DNA of 64,000 nucleotides from Eimeria necatrix (taxonomy: Eukaryota; Apicomplexa; Conoidasida; Eucoccidiorida; Eimeriidae): contig NW_013654529.1 of NCBI RefSeq assembly GCF_000499385.1, forward strand, positions 62,001 to 126,000, written 5' to 3'. Positions 61,065 through 64,000 of the stretch are shown one piece after another. The notes under the pieces were generated by a model that made no database searches, was not told where the DNA came from, and saw nothing but the letters and a program-made list of their open reading frames with translations. A program made the position numbers and the translations under genes. Numbering within the stretch: position 1 is the stretch's first letter; each line of letters opens with the position of its first letter.

Positions 61065-62042
61065 ATGGGTTTAAGACAGAGGCGATTGGCTATAGGGAGA
61101 GACCGGGGAGGGGCCGCTCCGTCGAATACAGAATATCAGGATGACGTGGTACCTCTAAGTGAGCTGCAGCGGAGGCTAGACTTCGAGCAAAAGGTCTTCG
61201 ACGATCGAACGATTGTTCCATCCATTAAATGGAAAGTACCGGAGAGGCCGCACAGTAGCCTGCATCTTATATGGGGTGCATTGCTACTACTTGTTGTTCT
61301 ATTCGTACGGAGGCTTCCCCGTTTTCCTGGGGTCAAGCCGGCGCGCGCAGAGCCTGGCGACCCTCTGATGTACTGGGAAGCAAAAAATATCCTTGGAGAG
61401 AATCCGAAAGAAGGGCTACAGCGACGACTACGCGCAAACCCTCATTTGCTGAAGGGTTTTTGTGACTTTGCACAGCTGTCGAAGGAGAGTTTGGATCGCA
61501 GAGACAGGACAGCCCAACGCATCTACAGCTATCAGAGGGAAATGGTAGGTGCCTTCAATCCACTTCTTATTGTCACCGATCGTATAGAGGCTCTGTTGAA
61601 GCAGTTGCCACCACAAGCGCAAACGCTTCCACCCAATGCCGAGGAGCTGCGTACTCAGTTGGAGCTTCTTAACGAAGCAGAAGCAAGCACGTCGTACAGA
61701 AAGGCTGAATTCCTGGAGAACTGGGACAAGGGACGAATGAAGAGGGAACTGTACAACGATCCCGCGGTGATTAGTTCATTGCACCAGCTGATGAATCTTG
61801 ACTCGGCACACATGAGGAAGAAGATTGCAGCGCTGGAGCTCCTGACCAGCGCAGCCTCAAAAGCAGTCGACGGCTGCAGTATTGCACCAGTCGTGAAAAG
61901 GGAGCTACAGGCTCTTGAGACGAAAGCTCAACAAGCAGCTACCGACGCTCAGAAACAGGCCGCAAAATGCATGGAGCTGTTACCACCACAGGACCGCTGG
62001 ATGCTTCTGCTTTTCGTCGATCACATTGAACCGTCCGCTTGA
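61065..62042 (+). CDS. Single-pass membrane protein, 325 aa, uncharacterised
   Basis: Unbroken frame with ATG at 61065 and TGA at 62040-62042; no intron is needed. A basic N-terminus (MGLRQRRLAIGRDRG) precedes a polar stretch, then one strong membrane helix (LIWGALLLLVVLFV, about residues 68-81) flanked by arginines. The remaining 240 residues are helical and charged (ELRTQLELLNEAEAS; LQALETKAQQAATDAQKQA) and probably form coiled coils. There is no cleavable signal peptide. The order suggests an organelle or ER membrane protein with a large helical domain on one side. I do not recognise the family. Confidence 0.75.
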   Translation: MGLRQRRLAIGRDRGGAAPSNTEYQDDVVPLSELQRRLDFEQKVFDDRTIVPSIKWKVPERPHSSLHLIWGALLLLVVLFVRRLPRFPGVKPARAEPGDPLMYWEAKNILGENPKEGLQRRLRANPHLLKGFCDFAQLSKESLDRRDRTAQRIYSYQREMVGAFNPLLIVTDRIEALLKQLPPQAQTLPPNAEELRTQLELLNEAEASTSYRKAEFLENWDKGRMKRELYNDPAVISSLHQLMNLDSAHMRKKIAALELLTSAASKAVDGCSIAPVVKRELQALETKAQQAATDAQKQAAKCMELLPPQDRWMLLLFVDHIEPSA

Positions 62043-63701
62043 AGAGGCGAGTAGACAACCTTGTCATGGCGCTTTATGTTGCTTTCTCCAGTGTGGGCGT
62101 GCAAGATGTCAGCAATGAACGTTTCTGCATGAATTTGGCGGCAGAGCGCCCTCTGTACTAGCGCCTGCAGTAGTGCTTTGCTGTGAAAGTGACATACGCA
62201 CTGTTTAGCGCTTGCCTATCCACCAGCTATGCTGGGTTCAACAGGTATGTCAGTCTGATGCTTATGTGTTAAAAGTACCTTGGGAAGTAGCCCAGGACTC
62301 GAACTTGATTGCGCTAGGGCGCTTTCAGGGCTTAGTTCCCGTCCAGATTCCGCTGTGGCTGATGCCAGGGCTTTGGGGGATTCTATTGACCAAATTTTTC
62401 GGCTTATGCCCAGGGAAAACACGGCTGCTAAGCGCACAGTTCACTACTGACTTTCAACTGGCTGTGAGGAGAAAATTCTGCAGCGCATGTGTGGTGTCTC
62501 GGGCGTGTCTAAGTCGTTTATTAGGAGCTGGGGCCGCTTGCTTATCGAATTTGGTAACTGTAGCAGCCTGGTTCGATCAGCTGCTGGCACTTGAACGGCG
62601 ATACACTGCTGTAGAGAGGTTGTGAACTGAACTGCGCAAGAATGTAGTGAGGAGCAGCTGTTGCTCACTCTGCGCACAGTCTGAGGAGTCTACCATGATT
62701 TATTTAGCTGTTGCACTTTTGAACTTACTCAAGCATGCGTACCAGTGGAGTCACAAGGACGCAACATAGGCAGCCGTTGTTTTTCGAGGAGGTGATGCCG
62801 TCAGGTAATTAGGTGTGCTGAGTGTGTAACTAGCGCTGTGTTCCTGATAGGAGTGTCACCCTGTGGTGTGCCTTCATGTCCGTAAGCAGGATCAAGTACC
62901 TTCTTCTCTACCATTTTGTCGCGAGCACCTATGCAAGAAACAAAGGGAGGTGCTGAGAGTCCCTCTTGCGCTCTTGATTGCCTCCACCAGCACATTATTT
63001 GCGCTGGGGCGGAGATGCGTAATGAGCACAATACCGCGGCTTCTAAGCGCTGAGCTGCAAGCATACAGTCTGTGCATTCAGTCTGGCAAGCACTGGGATT
63101 TTAGGTGTCCGAAAATCGTGGCGATTCTCGCCACGGGTGGTCATGTTCTCACGGGAAGATGCCGAGAACAACACCCTTGGCATGCGTCGCATCGGCATTA
63201 GAGTTCATCTCTACAAACCGTTTACATCAGTAATTCAGATACACGCACTATCAATTTTTGAAAAAAAGACAGTTTCTCTGATGGTCTTCACCTGTGGGGC
63301 CACTGCGTTGTGGTGCGAGCACGGCAGTCACACTCGGCAACGGTTAACTGGAACCGAAGTTGCTCTCCCCCAACTCCTCCTTTTTCTTGCTTTTTCTTAT
63401 TCGGAATAAACGTTCATTTCTGTACTGCGGAGTTTGAACTCACAATTGCAGGTTTTGGCCTTTTCGCGCCCTCTCAGGCTCGCGCACCAGTAGTTGTCCA
63501 TCGACAGCATGACCGGCGCCTGAAAAGTTCGCTACAATGTGTTCGAAAGGCTCCTAAGCTGAAAAGCGTTAATAATATCTTAAACTGCAAACGAATAGCA
63601 GCTTAACACAACCGCAGTCAACACATTGGTGCTGCATTGTTTCTCCTGATCAGCGCACATTTCAGAACCCGCCAGTTACCGCCCCAGCAGTTTACTCAAT
63701 G
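62043..63701. other. Region without a supported gene
   Basis: A + frame at 62212-62625 (137 codons, hydrophobic, starting TTG) and smaller frames were examined. None has a motif or consistent splice sites. It may include the 3' UTR of the 325-aa gene. Confidence 0.4.
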
Positions 63702-64000
63702 TCAGCTCAGCACGGAATTACAACCGGAGTCTCGGTGCCTCCATCTGAGGCGGCCACTGGCTTCTGTGGAGTTTCCCCAGGTTCCCTTCGTTCTAGCACA
63801 AGCTGAAGGTTGAAAAGCAACACTTTGATCACTAGAACCAGCTGATGGCGATGTTGCAGGGCAACAGCCTGACAGTGACAGCCACTGGAGATCAACTAAG
63901 AGCTTATCCACATAGAAATCTTTGCAAGGATTCCGGGGGCAGACAAGGACGACAGCCAGCTGCAGGGCCTGGGGAGTTCTCTCAGCAAGACAGAGCTTCC
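63702..64000 (-). CDS. Possible 3' end of a gene running off the right edge
   Basis: On the minus strand the frame is open from the window edge to TGA at 63702-63704. The first part reads like protein (LQLAVVLVCPRNPCKDFYVD, then KLLVDLQW); the rest is Ser/Gly-rich without motif. The gene would enter from the right. There is no independent support, and the frame is only about 100 codons. Confidence 0.3.
   Translation of the reverse strand, partial: KLCLAERTPQALQLAVVLVCPRNPCKDFYVDKLLVDLQWLSLSGCCPATSPSAGSSDQSVAFQPSACARTKGTWGNSTEASGRLRWRHRDSGCNSVLS

Noticed and set aside
62270..62310. Possible minus-strand tRNA (gttcgagtcc B-box-like match)
   Set aside because: The T-stem does not pair beyond one base and no A box or acceptor stem is found at the right distance.

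Overview
This is a stretch of nuclear DNA from a coccidian apicomplexan, most probably an Eimeria species. Three things point there: (1) genes are split by many short GT-AG introns (about 50-400 nt, a few longer); (2) coding exons are studded with CAG/CAA runs giving poly-Q and poly-A tracts, typical of Eimeria; (3) the protein set includes a class XIV unconventional myosin and an 832-residue EF-2 of apicomplexan type. I saw no bacterial operon structure, CRISPR array, IS element or convincing tRNA/rRNA gene. The species cannot be fixed from the sequence alone.

Layout. 1-2.3 kb: Q-rich low-complexity sequence, the 3' part of a gene on + entering from the left. 4.8-7.8 kb (+): a TPR protein. 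8.9-20.4 kb (+): a very large Nup155/Nup170-type nucleoporin, about 2,486 aa in 17 exons. 21.3-24.2 kb (-): a replication factor C small subunit in 13 exons. 25.3-26.3 kb (-): a secretory-pathway type I membrane protein in 6-7 exons. 27.5-28.7 kb (+): a double AN1 zinc-finger protein. 29.3-32.3 kb (-): translation elongation factor 2. 36.1-40.8 kb (+): a complete class XIV myosin, 829 aa in 15 exons. 41.9-44.2 kb (-): an ankyrin-repeat protein. 48.1-49.6 kb (-) and 49.8-53.3 kb (-): two uncharacterised genes that could be one. 53.3-61.0 kb: a long stretch with no gene I can support. 61.1-62.0 kb (+): a single-exon protein with one membrane helix. A possible gene fragment on - runs off the right end.

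The genes do not form a functional cluster. They are unrelated housekeeping and parasite-specific genes: nuclear pore, clamp loader, translation, proteostasis and motility motor. The exon models were built by hand from conserved protein motifs, splice-site signals and phase agreement. RFC, EF-2, the myosin, the nucleoporin, the ankyrin protein and the AN1 protein all give open frames whose total length is a multiple of three. Start and end exons are the least certain parts.
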